Shown piece by piece: positions 11,705 to 26,409 of a stretch of 64,000 bases of DNA. Each line of letters starts with the position of its first letter. The first letter of the stretch is position 1. Under the pieces are notes generated by a model. The model ran no database searches, was not told the origin of the DNA, and saw nothing but the letters and a program-made list of their open reading frames with translations. Location: contig JASJZH010000005.1 of the NCBI GenBank assembly GCA_037178975.1, positions 3,410,001 through 3,474,000 of the forward strand. The letters run 5' to 3'. Both the position numbers and the translations under genes were made by a program. This DNA is from Oscheius tipulae. Taxonomy: Eukaryota; Nematoda; Chromadorea; Rhabditida; Rhabditidae.

Positions 11705-12367
11705 CTTGGTACAGATCGAAAGTGTCTGGAAAAGGAGGTCTATATCCACGTCTTTAGTTTTCAGAACAGTCACTGTTTGCGGATCTGGAAGATTACCCAA
11801 AGGTTTTTAGACAACTGACCGATTTCCTTGATCATTCCGTAATGTTTTTCTGACAACGACTCTGATAAAAATTGCTTTCAAATATTGAGGATTGGCACTG
11901 TATTCATGATCTGCTGAGCAATTTTGGCTTGCGTCGGTGAGATGTTCCTCTAAGAAAATGATAAAAAAATATAAGGTCTCTCACCAATTCCATTATTGCG
12001 AAATAAGCTCGTCTGCAGATGAAGGTGTTCTTCCAGAGCGATTTCCAAGTTCTCCACCATAAATTCATCGCCTCTTACGCCACCACCCCATTTCAGTCCA
12101 GCGTGACCTGTGCTTCGAAGTGCTTCTTTATGATTTTTTTTTACCTTCGTTCCGATAAAACTATGCAGCATTCCAGTTAGAACAGCCTTCTCCCGGTCCA
12201 GTTCTAAGGACACAAGATCAAATATTCTTCGGAACGTTGTGGCTGTTCTTTTCCATTTGCAGCTTGATTAAAGTTCCTTCCTACATCCTGTCTGTACAAA
12301 GTGTTGTTCCTACCTTTTCAATAAAGCTTGGTAGTCCTCATCTTCCTCAGAAAATGAGCATATTCCT
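11705..12367 (-). pseudogene. Exon-like fragments of an unidentified gene, probably broken
   Basis: Several minus-strand pieces read like real protein with splice signals: 12367 to about 12310 (EEDEDYQALLK), about 12275 to 11985 (FRRIFDLVSLELDREKA, then MVENLEIALEEHLHLQT), about 11940-11850 (ISPTQAKIAQQIMNTVP, then SLSEKHYGMIKEI) and 11784-11705 (PQTVTVLKTKDVDIDLL). The pieces cannot be joined in one open frame. The exon boundary near 11990/11945 changes phase, and a TGA interrupts the third piece after PILNI. No further exons are seen either side. This suggests a decaying or partial gene copy, though mis-called introns could also explain it. The family is not recognised. Confidence 0.4.
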
Positions 12368-15300
12368 CTGTCACAAATTGCAATCTTTTGCTGACATATT
12401 TACACTATCAGAGATGAGCAAAAGATAAAGACGTAAAACCTAAGCACCACATGTTAACCAATAGGATCTTTTTTCCATTCAGAGCAGCAAGAATAAGATA
12501 AAGGAAGACTCGCAGGAGGACGGGGACTTGAAGAAGAGTTAGAAAAGTCAAGGGAGGACGGGAAAGAAGAGCAACGAGGACGAAAACGAGCCATAGAGGA
12601 CGCCACAAGGATAACAATGAACATGTACGTGGGTTTTGTTTATTTCATGATAGAAGGGTTGGGAGGTCCGGGGGAATCTGTCAACTCTTGTCTCCGTGCA
12701 TCCTTCTGTCGAGCAATAACTCTTGTTGTTGAAATTTATCTATTATGGTATTCCCACAAAATCTTCCGGTCGTGTCGACTGCTCAGATAAAGTGATATTC
12801 TATTTCGACCGATGGGAGTCTAAGGTCTTCGCCAGAATCTGTTGGAATACCCGAGCTGGAAAAGTCTACATAGTTGCAGAAAGGCAACCTGTCACTGCCT
12901 TCAGTTCATATTTGCTCGGATTGTCTGATCCATGATTCTTCCCGTAAGAGGACACCCACTTTCTGACCTTCAGATTCAGGAAGAGAGTTCCTTTGACTTG
13001 AAACTCTGTTAGGCGGAGTGGGACATTCCAGGTAGAGTTCCCTTTCAAGACGGAACCCTGCTCTGAAAACAATGGCTACTGACAGCTTCCTCCTGTCATT
13101 TGTCTGCCCGGATGAATTATTTTTCTCTCTCCGAGAGAGAATAAGTCATTCCGCCTTCAGTCCTCTTCGTTCTCTGTTCTAGACTCAGGAGACAATGACC
13201 CTGTCAATTCTTCGGAATACCCCCAAAAATAGTCTGGATATCCTCTGAAGCGGATAGAAAAAGGCGTGGTGTGAAAGTCTCTAAATAATTCAGAGTAATG
13301 TCACTACGGAACTCAATGGCAGGTCCCGAGCCCTCGCGCACAAACAATGCGAATCCGAAGGTTCGTCTCCTCTCTTCCTGGAAATGACGTTTTGCGATTG
13401 AAGTCTCTTTCATATGGTTCCATATTCTTGACCTCTAGGATATGAGAGAAACCTAAGCTAGAGCATACTTCGACCTGTTCTTGTCCTACTAATTCGGATA
13501 CAGAACTGCTTCTAGGCAATGATTTAAACTTATCAAGTCGAACTATGAGCCTGCAAACTATAACGATAACTAAACTGCAATGGGTGCGGCCTTTGAAAAA
13601 AAGGAGTACTGACACTTTCAAAGTACGTAGTTTCTTAGTTTTTCCAGATTGTCGATTCTTTCCTATACTCTATAGAATCTTTGTCATATTGTCAATTTCA
13701 GTGGACTGTCATGGTCCGTGCCTGTCAAGATGTGTCTATTTTCTTTCGTCATCCTAGTCTTACCGGTCAGACAGGGACAATTTCCGAAAATCTGACAGGG
13801 ACTACTGTCCTGTAGCTCTGGACTGCTGGTCCGACGGGACATAGGATACGGACAATCAAAGTTACATTGCCAAACCGTATGACACAATTCTTCACTGTAG
13901 TTTATCCTCTTTTCAAAGATTCTCACCAAGGCTATTATCCAATCCCCCTCTATTCCCGAAAACACTAGATTTTCTCTTCTCCCCTCCCTTCAATTAGCTT
14001 CGTCGAAGCTTCGACCTGTTGGTTAGTTTCGCGCTTCTCTTTCCTTCCTCCCTAGGATTAACAAAGTTTCTCCCACTCTCAGAGCCACATTTCCAAACAA
14101 ACAGCCTTCTTCACAAGTTCTTGACTGGCACAAGTAGTTACCAATTCTCCGCTCGGGTGGAGTGCGAAAACAGAATCAAAACTGTCACACATTGTTGATA
14201 GGAGGCAGCACGTCATGGCAGATAAACAGAAGAGGGGTTAAGATGAATGAAGCTTTTCTTTCATTCCGAGGATAGGGGAGAGCCTCCGTTCAGCAATTCC
14301 TGTAGGCAGTGAAGCGTAAGGTAACTGGTGAGTGCTTTAGATGTGAGAGAGGGGAGGGAACAACCGACACCTATCAGTAGACACCTACTCTTTGGTTCGA
14401 TCTCTTATTCTTTGCTACTCCATGTCGCCTTTTTAGCGTTTTTCTGAAAGTTGAGCGAATTAAGACCACAAACATCCTCTCAAGACCGTCTCACTCTGTC
14501 ACTCGTTGTTCAGACAGAAATCTTTTCAGTATGTTTCTACAACTACCTATGCAACATCTGAATCATTTGGACCACTAAAGCTATGGGACAGCCAGTTTGC
14601 GAGGACATACTCTCTCATTGTTAAAATGCTTGAACTCTTTTTGACATGATATAGCTGAACATTGATAGATATGTCTTGTGCGGACACCATGGTAGAACCT
14701 GAGAGTTACGTTTACTACAGTTGACAGGCTAGTTCCTTTGCTCTTTGAAGGCCAACAGGCGTTGCATTCCACTTTGATAGAGACAGTAGCACAGTTCTTC
14801 GAGTCAGTCTGAAGAGTCGAGAGGTTTCTGTCCAGATGAACTGGTTCTTTCCTTGGTTCTCTGATTTCTTGAGATTGACATACGTCTGGCAAACGACTAG
14901 AAGTTCATTGACTACCTCTTACGTAACTCTTGTTCTTCCCTCGCTCTAAAATTTCCTCTAAAAAGTGATCGTTCTCTCCTCGGTAAACACGCTATTACAA
15001 AGTTTCATCAGCTGGACTGATGTCTGAGACGAAGCCCAACACCTGTCTCTTGGCCACAAGAGAAAATCATGAAGAAACTCAATTTTGGTCTGGAGCTCTT
15101 TGGAGGGCGTATTTGCCCTGCCCTGATTGCATTACCTTTCTGTCTTTCCCTCTCCTTCCCTTGGGGGTTCGTATCGGGTGAGAATCTTTGTCTCTCTCTC
15201 TCTCTTTTTGGGAACTTGGCAGCTCGTCAGTGTGGAAACTCTTATCCCACCCTCTCGACGGCGTTCTTGACTCAAATTTGATTCTCTGACAGGCTCTACG

Positions 15301-17409
15301 CCTCACTCGTCATTCCGAGACTGACAAAGTCTTACAACTTTGCTTTTCCTTGGGGAGTCATTAGTTGGCAGATGTTTCTATACCGGGAAAGACAATTTCA
15401 CCTGTCACTGTACTCCCGATCGATGTTCACCTGTGTCTGTACTCATGTCTAGAAGTGAGTCAAGATGCTCTCTGGGGTCCAACGGTCCAACGTGGTCCAT
15501 GACAGTTAGAAAATATAATAAACATAGAATTCCAACTTCTACCTGAGCAGAACCCCATCTCAGTCTCTCAAATCTTCCTTCCGTTTCGAGTTTTTATCAG
15601 CTATCCAGTACCTAAAGTCAAACATGGAATCTTACAGCCCTTTAAACTTTGTTCCTCGAAAGACACGATGACTCTGATAACGTGTCATCATTAAATTCTC
15701 AGCCAAGAAATTGAAAACAAACAGGCGAGACTGTGTTTTGCTCAAAGCTTACAGTGCCTGTAACCAGTATCAATTAGTCCCTCAGCAATGCTTTGGCTGA
15801 TCTCTGAAATCCACTATGACCACCTTACTTGACTGCGAAGAGGTCCCACGACAAATGTTTAAAGAACTGTGAGTTCTGGTAGAAGTTTTGCAGATGTAAA
15901 TCTGCCTTTACTTTCCATCGCTCTCATTTTCAGCTCTATTCTTTGTTGTTGTTCCCAAAGATCAAAAAGTTTAAGTGATCCTCTAAAAAATTCTACCGCC
16001 TTTCGGTCGTCAAGTGTGGGTGGGCAGAAGGACTAAAGCTACCCGTTCCAGCCTCTCCCAGTTCAATAAGTCTCCAATTTCTTATTGTCCTCTGTCCACT
16101 TGATATTGTCAGTTTTTGGGCGGGAAAAATTCAAGCTCTGCCCTCTCAATCAGCCCCCCGATCGAGTTTTGCCTAATTTCCTGGCGTCAAAACAGAGCTC
16201 TCTCCTCTCTCGAATGTGAAATGTTCGAATTTTGGCGGCCAGTCCCCGGAAGAGCTCCGTATCCGGGACGTGCTCCCCCACGCAGAAAGACGAAAAAGTA
16301 ACCAGGGGGACCCTACCTGGCCCCTAAACAAACCACTGCCAACAACAGCTCCATTACCCACTACAACCTTTCAAAAACACGCTATGTTTGTGTGGTCGTC
16401 AGCTGCAGAACATTCCAGATCGAGACAATTTCCGAGATTGTTCCGACGAGTCTCATTGCCAGAAGACCATGCGATGACGGGCTCATTCGGTTTTTCTGAA
16501 CCATGTGAGAACATACTCTTTCTTCCAACGACTCTTCTTCCATGAATCTTAGTCAGTAGTCGTAGTTCCTGATAAATGACCAGTTCTTCGGAGTCAACTT
16601 TCTTCAGTTCCTTATGAGAAGAGTCGGTGACTCCCTTTTCTACTAGAGGTTTGAGCTCGATTCCTCGCTCTTGCCTTGTTCCGAACAGTAGCTATCCCCA
16701 CGGAATCCCCTCAGAGAAAGGCTTGTTTCTCTCTACTCCACATGGTTTTCAGCTCGACTACCGACTCTTCTTCCAGAACCTCATCTCATGACAAGGAAAT
16801 CATGAATAGAAAGATTGAAAACTGTGCGGGCAAGAGCCGCGTCACACTTGCTCTAACTTTTGGCCCCTCTCACGTTTCAGTCCTCCTGGTCATGCCTCCT
16901 TTGAACTTCCGGTTGCGTGTCCATTGAAAAATTTGGTCCTTCTTCTTCCCCAAACTGCAAAAGTGTAGGAGGGCTTCCTCATAGCCTCTGGGCTTGAACA
17001 CTGAGCCGACTAATCATCCTCTTCTGGCGCCTTCAGTCCTTCAATTGGAACTGGGCCCGAAATCAGCTCGTGGTTCCGGGTTGAGGAACAGTTGGAAGAT
17101 CCTCCTCCTCTTTCTGTTTTCTACACGTCGACCCGAATTAGATGATGTCCATCCGAAATGGAAGATTTGTTTTGTTCTCTTGTTTGCAACGCATCAGACT
17201 GGTCGACAATGGAATGAGCTTTCATTCACTAAGGGACCATCTGTTTACGAAGGACAGCTCGAAATTGGGTATTCGTTTGGAATATGTACTCTTTTCACTG
17301 CCTACTCTATCGAAAGCTAGTTTTCCGTACCTGTCTTCCCATCCACCAAACCTCATCTTTTCAAGTCTTGTTTCAGTTGCACAATGTCATTTTTCAGCTT
17401 TGTAATTCT

Positions 17410-17455
17410 GCAAGATTGTAGAGTAGATCAAAATCTACAACTTTATAGAACATCG
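17410..17455. repeat. TCTACAACTTTGTAGAAC foldback repeat, copy 1
   Basis: GATTGTAGAGTAGATC is followed by AAAATCTACAACTTTATAGAACATC. The two halves are imperfect inverted copies of each other. The same pattern recurs six more times in this window. Confidence 0.65.
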
Positions 17456-20400
17456 CTTGGCTGGAAACCCCCCTTGCAAATTAGCCCAGAACTGTCGCAA
17501 AAGTCTTGTCATCGACGTCTATTATTCTTACCCATACCATCTCGATCTGCCGTACTCTACGCGATATATTTTTGGTACGGGCATCTCTCCCATCCCTAAT
17601 TGATGAAGCTGCCCTTTATGTATTCTGCTGCATCTCATTCCGTCTTCTCCTTCTACTTTTAGCAGCCAATCTCTGCTGACTGAATCAGCCTGCCCGATCC
17701 AATAAGACTCATATTGCGAGGGAGGCGAAGCCTAAGAGTCAGTTTATAGTTCTGGGGGTCGTTTATCAGCGCAGACCAGATGTCAAGGAAGGTTTGAGCT
17801 TTGGAATTGGATCAAATGATTTACGACGACCTCTGTTTACTCCCTCTCTACTCTACTTGGTGATTGGTGGACAGGTGAAAGAGGGCCTGTCGGAAATTTG
17901 TTTGATGTCTGCTGTCAGGGAGACAGGGAGAGGAGAGAATCTAGTGCTCGTTGTTCTCTTGTTCATAGACTCTACTAGAACGTTGTTGCCGATTTTATGA
18001 CTAACTAAATGGCAGTTTCTTCCCGCCTGCTAACTTTTGAACCTCAGAGGAATCGTAATAAAACTCTCAGGTACCTCTTGTCATTTCCCCTCGTATCTCA
18101 AACTTGGCGGCAACTTGAAAATCTTGAAGTTTGAAGTTTCCCCGCTCAGGTCTTAATCGTGCCGAGACCAAGTAGCAGATCTTTACGGTTTCGGCCCATG
18201 CAAACCTATGAATGTTTTTTCCCGGTCTTCTAAAATCTTCACGACCATTAGGATTTCTCTCTTTCTACCCCGTTCGAAAGAGGAAGGGAGACCTTCTCGT
18301 CTCACTTATCTCCATAGAATCCGATTAATTGTGGGCAACAGATAAATGAGCTTTTTGACTTCTCTCTCCGTCGAGCAAAAACACCGTTTTGTAGTCTATT
18401 TTCCCGTGGGCGCAGTTCCTTGTCGAAAAATGTTAATCCTCCTTCCAATGTGACACAGAGAGAGAGAGTCTAATTATCCGTCAGGCGTCAAAGCTGTCAT
18501 TTTATGTTTTCTTTTCTCTGGTAGAAATAGAGAACACCCTCTTTTTTGACATAGTACCCTACATTTCAATTAGCGTAGTCTTCCCGTTAATGCACTCTCT
18601 CTCCCAAACCATCTTGCAACCTCTCAAAATTTGGCCAATTTGTCTCTCTCTGTGTCTTTAGAGACTCAGATGCCGATCATCAGGGGGCTCCCAAATGTGA
18701 TTTACCTCCCCCAATAATCCAACTATGTCTCGTCTTTGGTGCCCCAATCCAAAATGAACCCTTGGTTTTTCTTCGAAACACGACCGGAAATCAACTTTCT
18801 ATGGACCAGATTGTCGATTGTTTGCTCCCCTTTTGGGATATCTCGACTTCCGGTGGTCCAAAGTTTACGTAGATGGAGAATTACGTGGTTTTGTCACCTT
18901 CGACCTACTCACTTAATCGAGTCTCCCTTCTGTTTGGGTGAACCTTGAAGTATAGACTGATACTAAACTTATAAGTTTTTAGGAACTGAAAGGTTATGGG
19001 GAAATGGGGAGGTGGGTTTAAGTAGAGACAGTTTATCGGTTGTTTGGCTGTGTTTTATCTCCTTTTCTCCGACTATTTTCAAATTTTGTTGGTGTTACTC
19101 TCATGGATACGTGCAGCTGTTACCCCTCAGCATATGGCAAAGATTCCAGTTTTCTGTTTTGAAATCTGACCAGTTGCCTACAGCATCATCAGCCGTCCTT
19201 ATACTGTCACAATTAATTGTCACATAGCCGGTATTCCTATGATATTTTATTCTCGTTACTCTACCTAAAACAACCACAACCGTTTTCGTCCCTCCCGTCA
19301 TATTTCACTTTTCAAAGACCCGCCACACCGTAACCATTCTGTTTTACGCGCGGAACGCCACCGTTTGGATTTTCTGGTTGTTTTGGTGGTTGTTCGGTTT
19401 TTCTCTCGCTCGATATAGAGTCGAGAGTTCTATTCTATTGTTTTCTTCTGTTTCCCCGTATTGAGTTACCCATCTATTATCAGATTGTTGGACATATTGA
19501 GTCCCAAGGCTGAATAAATTTTGCTTGAAGAAAAAGGGGTGCTTTTCTAGTAATAAGATCTCGATCTAGCCTAACCAGCATCTTGAGGTTACGACTCGGC
19601 CATCGTAACTCCTCATTTAATTAATACAATTAATATAACTTTAGCTCTCTTGTTCTGTCCTTGTCAGCCTGTTTCTGTCATCGAGTTAGTCCGGAACAAT
19701 TCTGGTTGACCACCATCAGTTTCTCGACAAAGTTTACTTGCCTTTTTGGTCCGAGCTCAATAGGCATAATATCAGGCGCGACAGGGACGAGAGCAAAGCT
19801 GTCATTTTGACTCAGTCAGATTTCAGATGAATGCCCAGTAGAGGTTTCACTTGATTCCTAGCAGTCTAGCTTCCGTTTACTCAGGGTACATTAGTTGAGA
19901 GTCCACGTACCAATGGTCAAAATAAGTGCGTCACCTCTCTCTGAGAAAACTAATATTCTCGGACACAAACAGTAGCTTCTCTCCTAGGTTGAGCACTGAT
20001 CACTTCACGCTCCTTCTCTCCGGAGACAATGTGCATGTCAGATGAGGATCATAGCTCGAGCCGAGCGGACATATCCTATTTCCATTCTGGGAGGACAAAC
20101 AGGTATTCAGAGCTTTTTTTTGCAAAAGGTAACTGAATCTGTGTCTCGTTCTCAGTCACAAATCTTCCTGTTTCCAGCTTTTTTGTTCTGTCTAGAGGCG
20201 TTAAGGAGAGTGCGAGTTATGCACGAATCTCTGCCCTCATCTACGATAATGTTCTTTCACGAGAGCATTCACTTTATGCGCAAATTTGCAAGCTTTTTCC
20301 GTAGTCTGTCGAGCCGTAGGAGCCTACATTCTTGGTGTATGAACATTGTTCCTGTACTAATTTTCCAATCCAAAACTTCCAGTTTTGTGTTCTTGGTACA

Positions 20401-23400
20401 GCACACAGTCCTAGTTCGAACCTTATTGCCTCACTTTGACCCATTCTACCCTTTGGCCCATGCAGTTATATCCCACACTTTTGGACAATGTTTTAGAATA
20501 TTGAGCATCAGAAAGAACCTACGTCACCAAACACATTATTCTACTGCGTAACTCTCTGAAAGCAATTTGTTATAACTCAGACTTCAAAGTTGCCATCTAA
20601 CTATCTAGCAATAACCAACTGCCAATAAATTCTCGATTCTGGTTCGTGGCTGCGGACAAACAGATAGTGTGCGCCACAGTAGAAAGGCTACCGCTCTAGA
20701 CCATCATCCAAGCATGAAACACTTCCTTGGTTAGTGAAGACCTGGAGCGATCCAATGCTTTTGATTCAACTTGTCAAATTTATCTCGGATAACACTTGAC
20801 TTGAAAAGTCGACAATAATTTTGGACAGCACTGTCGTATTACAGACGGCTTTTTTTTAACTTGTAGATGCAGGCTGATTTGATGCAAGTGAGGAGTTGGT
20901 GCTCACAATTGTTCGAGCAAGTCCAATACTCTATTCTCCTTCCATTGTTTTGCTATCAAAACTCACATTTCATCTTGGAACTACCCCTATTCGCATATTC
21001 CAGTCTTGTCACTGCATCCTTGTCATTTACAAGGCGTGTTTCAAGCTGAACTTTGTAGGTGACTTATCTCTTTTATCCCCTGGCAGATTTCACCTTGTTA
21101 CTGTGGGGTTATGGTGTTCGTAATCCGTAGACTGTGTATCGGTACAAAGTGCAAAAATTCAAAACGATAGCACCCATGACACCTTATAAGTTAGTAGGTC
21201 TTATCTAATGATCTCTTTAGGAGCTATTATGAGTATACGTAAACCTCACATGAGCCTCTCACTCTTTCTGAATAATTTAGCTAATCATTTTCTGCACTCG
21301 ACTCTTTCCCTATCTTCTCTCTTTTGAATATAAGACACCTATTTCAGGCTGTGATGGACGCTCTGGTGAAAAGTCTACCGCTGAGGCAGTTTGGAGAGCG
21401 GTGAGTCTTTAAGATTTTTTCTCCAAAACACGGTCTACGAACAGGGACTAGGTCTTTACAAATGGTCCTTGACATTTTATCGGGTGGTAAAGAAAACATG
21501 TGTCCACACTCTAATTGTTTTCTCTCACTTGTCAGTCATCTTCATCACCAAACTGGTTCCCACTCTCTGACTTTGACGTTTACAATCTCTGGTGGACTAA
21601 GAGATGTCCAATTTGCATGCGTAATCCTAGAGAACTGCAACACCAACTTTTACTTTTCTCAATCTTCTCTATCTTTGGAGAACTTGGGCTTCAAACTATA
21701 AACACTCTTCTTCTTAGCCCCCGAAAATTCTCTCATTCCGACCGACAAATGAGAGAAATTCTTTATGGACGACCAGCTCTACTTTTTGTTCGTCAAAATT
21801 GGTCCAATTCGTCAGCTCGGTGAAATTGGCCGCCGTCTTCTTCGTTTTCTGGAAGAGTTGCAGGAGAAGATGGTCTTAGGAGATGTTTACTGAGGATTTT
21901 CCACTCCAATTTCATAATTTCATAGGGGGTCTTTGATCCTTTTCCATTCGAAGTCACTCTCTCTCTCTCTCCGTAAGTATCTCTATCTAGCCGCTGTATC
22001 TGTTTGACTCATCCCGCAGTGCCTATTGTTGTATCCACTCGACTACCTCTTCTGTTGTTCAAAGACAGTTCAGTTGTTCTATGACCATACTAAGGGTTCG
22101 TTGATTTCTGATACTTTCAGAACAGACCATGTTTTCCTATTTTCACTCGCCAGCTGCTCTTTCGGCATGCCCTTCTATTGCTGAATCCAGCTGTCTAGGT
22201 CAGCTTCCACCGCCATTGTAGTCTGACTTTGCCCCTCATAGTCTTCTGCACGTGCCTTTATCAACTTACACATCAGTAGTTTCCTCTACTCAATCCTTGG
22301 TACCCTTTTTCATACTTTTCAGCCAATTGACTGTCTTATCTACTGAGTCTAGGACTATCTACATCTAGTCAGAAGCGAAGTTTGGACAGGAGATAACTTG
22401 TCAACATATTTCTTGACTTCCTCTTAACTTGTTCGTGGTGGCGAATGGATAGTGGAGACATACAGACAGTTTTTCTTAGAGTCATGTCTTGGTAGTGTTG
22501 TTGATGGGCGGACATGCATAAAAACTAGTTTTCTAGGAGTCTAGGTCAGAAAGATTGAGTACAATCTCTTGTCATAGAAGAGAGTCTTTCCTGACTTCCC
22601 CAAATCGCTCTTGCTACCAAAAACTGTTTGTTTATGTTTCCAAACTTCCTCCCACTCTACGAATTAGCCTCATTCGACCCTCTTCTAAAGATTCTTCGCT
22701 CTCCCAGATGTGACTTCCCCTCTCGACCATTTCCCACCCACGAAATCAGAAAATCACGAGGTTCCGAGTCCGTCATCTTGATTTTTCGGGGCCCCACCTG
22801 CGTATAACTCTGTACCCGTGAATTATTCCCAACCTTCTTCTAGTCTTAGACACGAGATTCTCGCAAAAAAGGAAGTCTTGCTCTCTGCTTGCAACATCAC
22901 ACCTGGCGCCTGGACTTCTGTATAATTCAATCGCGAAAATCTAGTTTTTATAGCAGAGAGAGCGATCTCTTGCTACGTGGTGTGGTTTTTCACTCGGGGC
23001 TGCCACAGCTATGCACATAGATGAAGAGCGCGAGCTCTTCCCCGAAAGTTTCTGACCCGTTAAATGCTATCCAAACTTTTGATGCCCAAATCTAGAGAGG
23101 TCCTCAGCTAGACGGGTAGTCATCCATTTTGAGAGCCGCTGAACTCCAAGCTCTGAACTCCTCCTATGGAGTCCCATCAAGATTTTGCGGTTCTTTTTGA
23201 ACTTGGACCCTACCACGAACTTGGGCCAAAACGCTAGAACCTAACCATGAAGTTCGTGGCGGAACCCAAATTCGAAAAAAACCCGCTCAGCGTGAATGTT
23301 TGTCTGTAACGACTCCTCTTCCCGATCGCCACATCACCTCCTATTTTCGGCTCCCGATATGTTTACTGTTCATCCTGTCTCAATCAGCTACCATTTAAAA

Positions 23401-25604
23401 TACCAAATTCCTACTATTCACCGCGACTGTTTACCGTCATTTTTGTTCCACTTGACGTTTCTCTTTATCCGAGTCATCTGCCCAATTTCAGTCATTTCAC
23501 AGCAGGATGGAAGAGACCACGACCCAAGTCTGGTATGAGATTACGTAAGTTCCGAAAATCAACAGTTTTCCATAATCCTCTTACTTCCATCCCGTGTTTA
23601 TCGTACAGGCTTAGATTAAGAATTCAATTTGTAGCTGTTTCTCGCAGGTTATAGCAACTATTAATAGTCAACTTAAGTGCTTCAGGTTTCTCGAAGGGCA
23701 ATCAAAAGATCAGTCAAAGGGGAGGAAATGCCTCAAATTATGGACCGGAAATTCCGGCTCATCTGGAAGGGCCTCTCTGGAAGAGAGACTGATATCACTA
23801 GTGCATTCTGTAGGGTATTTTGGATTTAATTGAGCGTATAGAATCATTAAGCTGTACGAACAGATATAGAGAAAACGCTGATCCAATTTTCAAAAGACGG
23901 AAGTTCCCGCTTGAATGAGCACTGAGAATATCGTCGCATGACAGGAAGACAAAACTTACCGTACTTTTCAATGCTCCACCCCGTAATTTTGACATGTCAA
24001 CTCTTATCCCCAACTTGTTATAGGGTTAAAAAGCACAACGTCTCCACCTTTGCATTACTATAAATTTGTCATTCTATTAATGTCTTAACGAGCCATGCCA
24101 GGACAGTTTACATAGCCATTTGACAGGCCCCATTGAACTCGAGAGCTGTCTTGTAACGCCTAATCCCTTGACAAGCCATAATGTGTTAGATTTTGTTCCA
24201 CATCATTCCAGAGAGTTCTGTTTGTGAGTAGTTAGTACCACACACCTTGTAACAATGAGTAGCAAAGATGATAGAGAATCAGGAAATCTCCTTGGAGCTC
24301 TCAAACGTAGAAGCCCTGGCATCGTTATTAGGTAGAGACGAAGACAAGGTAACAATAAAACCCCCGTTTTTCTAACTCTCAAAATCCGACATATGTATCA
24401 GAGACATCCCTGGCAACTTATGTAGGTCAGTGAGAGCAAACCCCTCTGTTTTTTAACTTATTGACAGGACTTTGAAAAGGATCAGTCTTTTTGACATCAT
24501 GTCAAATCCCTGACGTTTCTTCTACTTCCCAAACATCCCGCTTTGTGGAAGTTTCCCGTATTAATCAGATTGATCCCAACAAAAAAATCTAAGACGATTC
24601 TTGACTTCTCTCGGAGATTTCCGCGTGTCTTCCTTCCTGAGAGATGCACTGCTGCGCATTCCAGTGAATAATTCCAGTGAACGACTTCTAGGAGGTTCAC
24701 GTTTTCGTTTCTCGATTGCCGGGGACCAAACTGGTTTTGGAACTTCGGAACCCCATTGTGTCCTCGACAAAGTTTAACGACCTGTTTGCAAAAAGAAAGC
24801 TGTCCAAAGAGAGAAAGGACCCCGAGGCCCCTATCTGTTTTCAATTGCCTCAGCTCCCCCCTAATTAGCTCGGCGTCACTCTCTTTCCTCCTCGCTCCTT
24901 TGGTCAATCCTAGGCACTTAGGAGGTCCGGTCTGTTTCTTTGAAGATTCCCAGTCTTCTAGTTTTCTTTCTGTTTTCTTGAAACTTGGAAGAAAGCTTTG
25001 ATCTCTTGTGTCTCTGGTGTCTCATGACTGATTTCCACTTATACTGTAAATTTACAAAGAGCGCGACATGTTTTCTAATATCATCTTTACTCGAAATCTT
25101 ACGCTATCTTATCGAGCGAATCATAAAAGGACGTCACGTACTCTTTACATTTTTTTACAAAGAGTTTGGCCGAAGCGGGAAAATGGGTTGACCAATCACG
25201 ATTCAATCGAGTAAGGCTTCGTCTCTGACATTGCGGTTTCTGTCACACAAGTCTATCTCCATATCTATCGAATCTAGTAGAAAATCAGTGGGAAAAACAT
25301 TGAAATATTCGAATTCCGAACATTTATCAGCCATTGAATTCAAAAGAGAGACACTTTAAAACATTTTGGTAGTCTCTCTGGATCGAAGAAGGACAAGATT
25401 TCTTTCCAGGAAAATTTGGATAACGGTGCTATAACAGATTTTGATGATTCTACGATACATGCAGCAATTTCCAGTCTTCTAGTCTTCTCGCAATTTACAA
25501 AAAAAATTGGATCTTCTCAGTAATAAAAAAGTATTGCAGGGATATGTATCATGATTTCACGCTCACCCACTTTTTTCGGATAGATTCTCCTATCTTCCAG
25601 ATAG

Positions 25605-25660
25605 GTTTTGTTCTGCAAATTTATGGATCAAATGCTACAACTTTGCTGAAAACATTGCTG
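25605..25660. repeat. Foldback repeat, diverged copy 2
   Basis: TTTTGTTCTGCAAATTTATGG followed by GATCAAATGCTACAACTTTGC shows the same left and right halves with more substitutions. Confidence 0.45.
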
Positions 25661-26409
25661 AGCTTGAAATTTGCTTTCTTCGGTACCGCAGTTTTGGTCA
25701 AAGAGATATAGTGGGATGAGCATCTAAAATATAGTGGTGTAGGACCCGAGTTCCATTCCTCTGCTATTCTACATCTCCCTCAAAACCTTTGCCTTCCCCT
25801 CGCTTCTCCAATTTGACAGAAACATTGAATGGTGGGAAGAGCTGAGCCGGAGCTGATGAATCTTTCAGTATTTTGTCACGCCCCTCCTCCTCACATAAAA
25901 TAGTCCAATTATTACCCAAATAAGCCTCGGGGACCAGGCTGATCGCAGAAGATCGGTCCATTCTAGTTCAAAGTGGCTCCCCGCACAGCTGTTTACTTCG
26001 AGAGCTCTTTCGAACCCCCATCAAAAATCGTCAGTCACGGTTCACCAAGTTCCGGATGTGCTAGAACTCACAGCCTGGTGGCCACTCACTAACACAGCAT
26101 TTGACATTTTGCCCGATCCAAAATACTGAACGTTCAAAACATTTGCGCAAAATACCTATGAGATACCTAGGATAAGATCCTGAAAACTGTGTGGGTGAAA
26201 ACAATGACGAAGGTCAATTATCCGCTTAGAGTCGCGCGAGAGGAGCATCTCTCTAATCCGAAAAAACGACAACACTCACCTCAGCGTGATATTTTGAGAC
26301 TGTTTACTGAGGCTTGTTCTGAGTGATTCTTTCACCTTCCCCCCAGGTTCTACCCTCTATGTTTCAGACCCTCAAGTTTCCCTGAATATTCTCAAAAGAA
26401 TTTCAAAAG

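Noticed and set aside
20042-20551. 169-codon plus-strand open frame
   Set aside because: Random-looking sequence rich in Ser/Phe/Leu, isolated in gene-poor DNA, no splice partners.
22994-23050. GAAGAGC-GCGA-GCTCTTC short palindrome
   Set aside because: Only 7-bp arms; such palindromes are expected by chance in 64 kb.
24497-24907. 136-codon minus-strand open frame
   Set aside because: No recognisable domain and no neighbouring exons; treated as chance.
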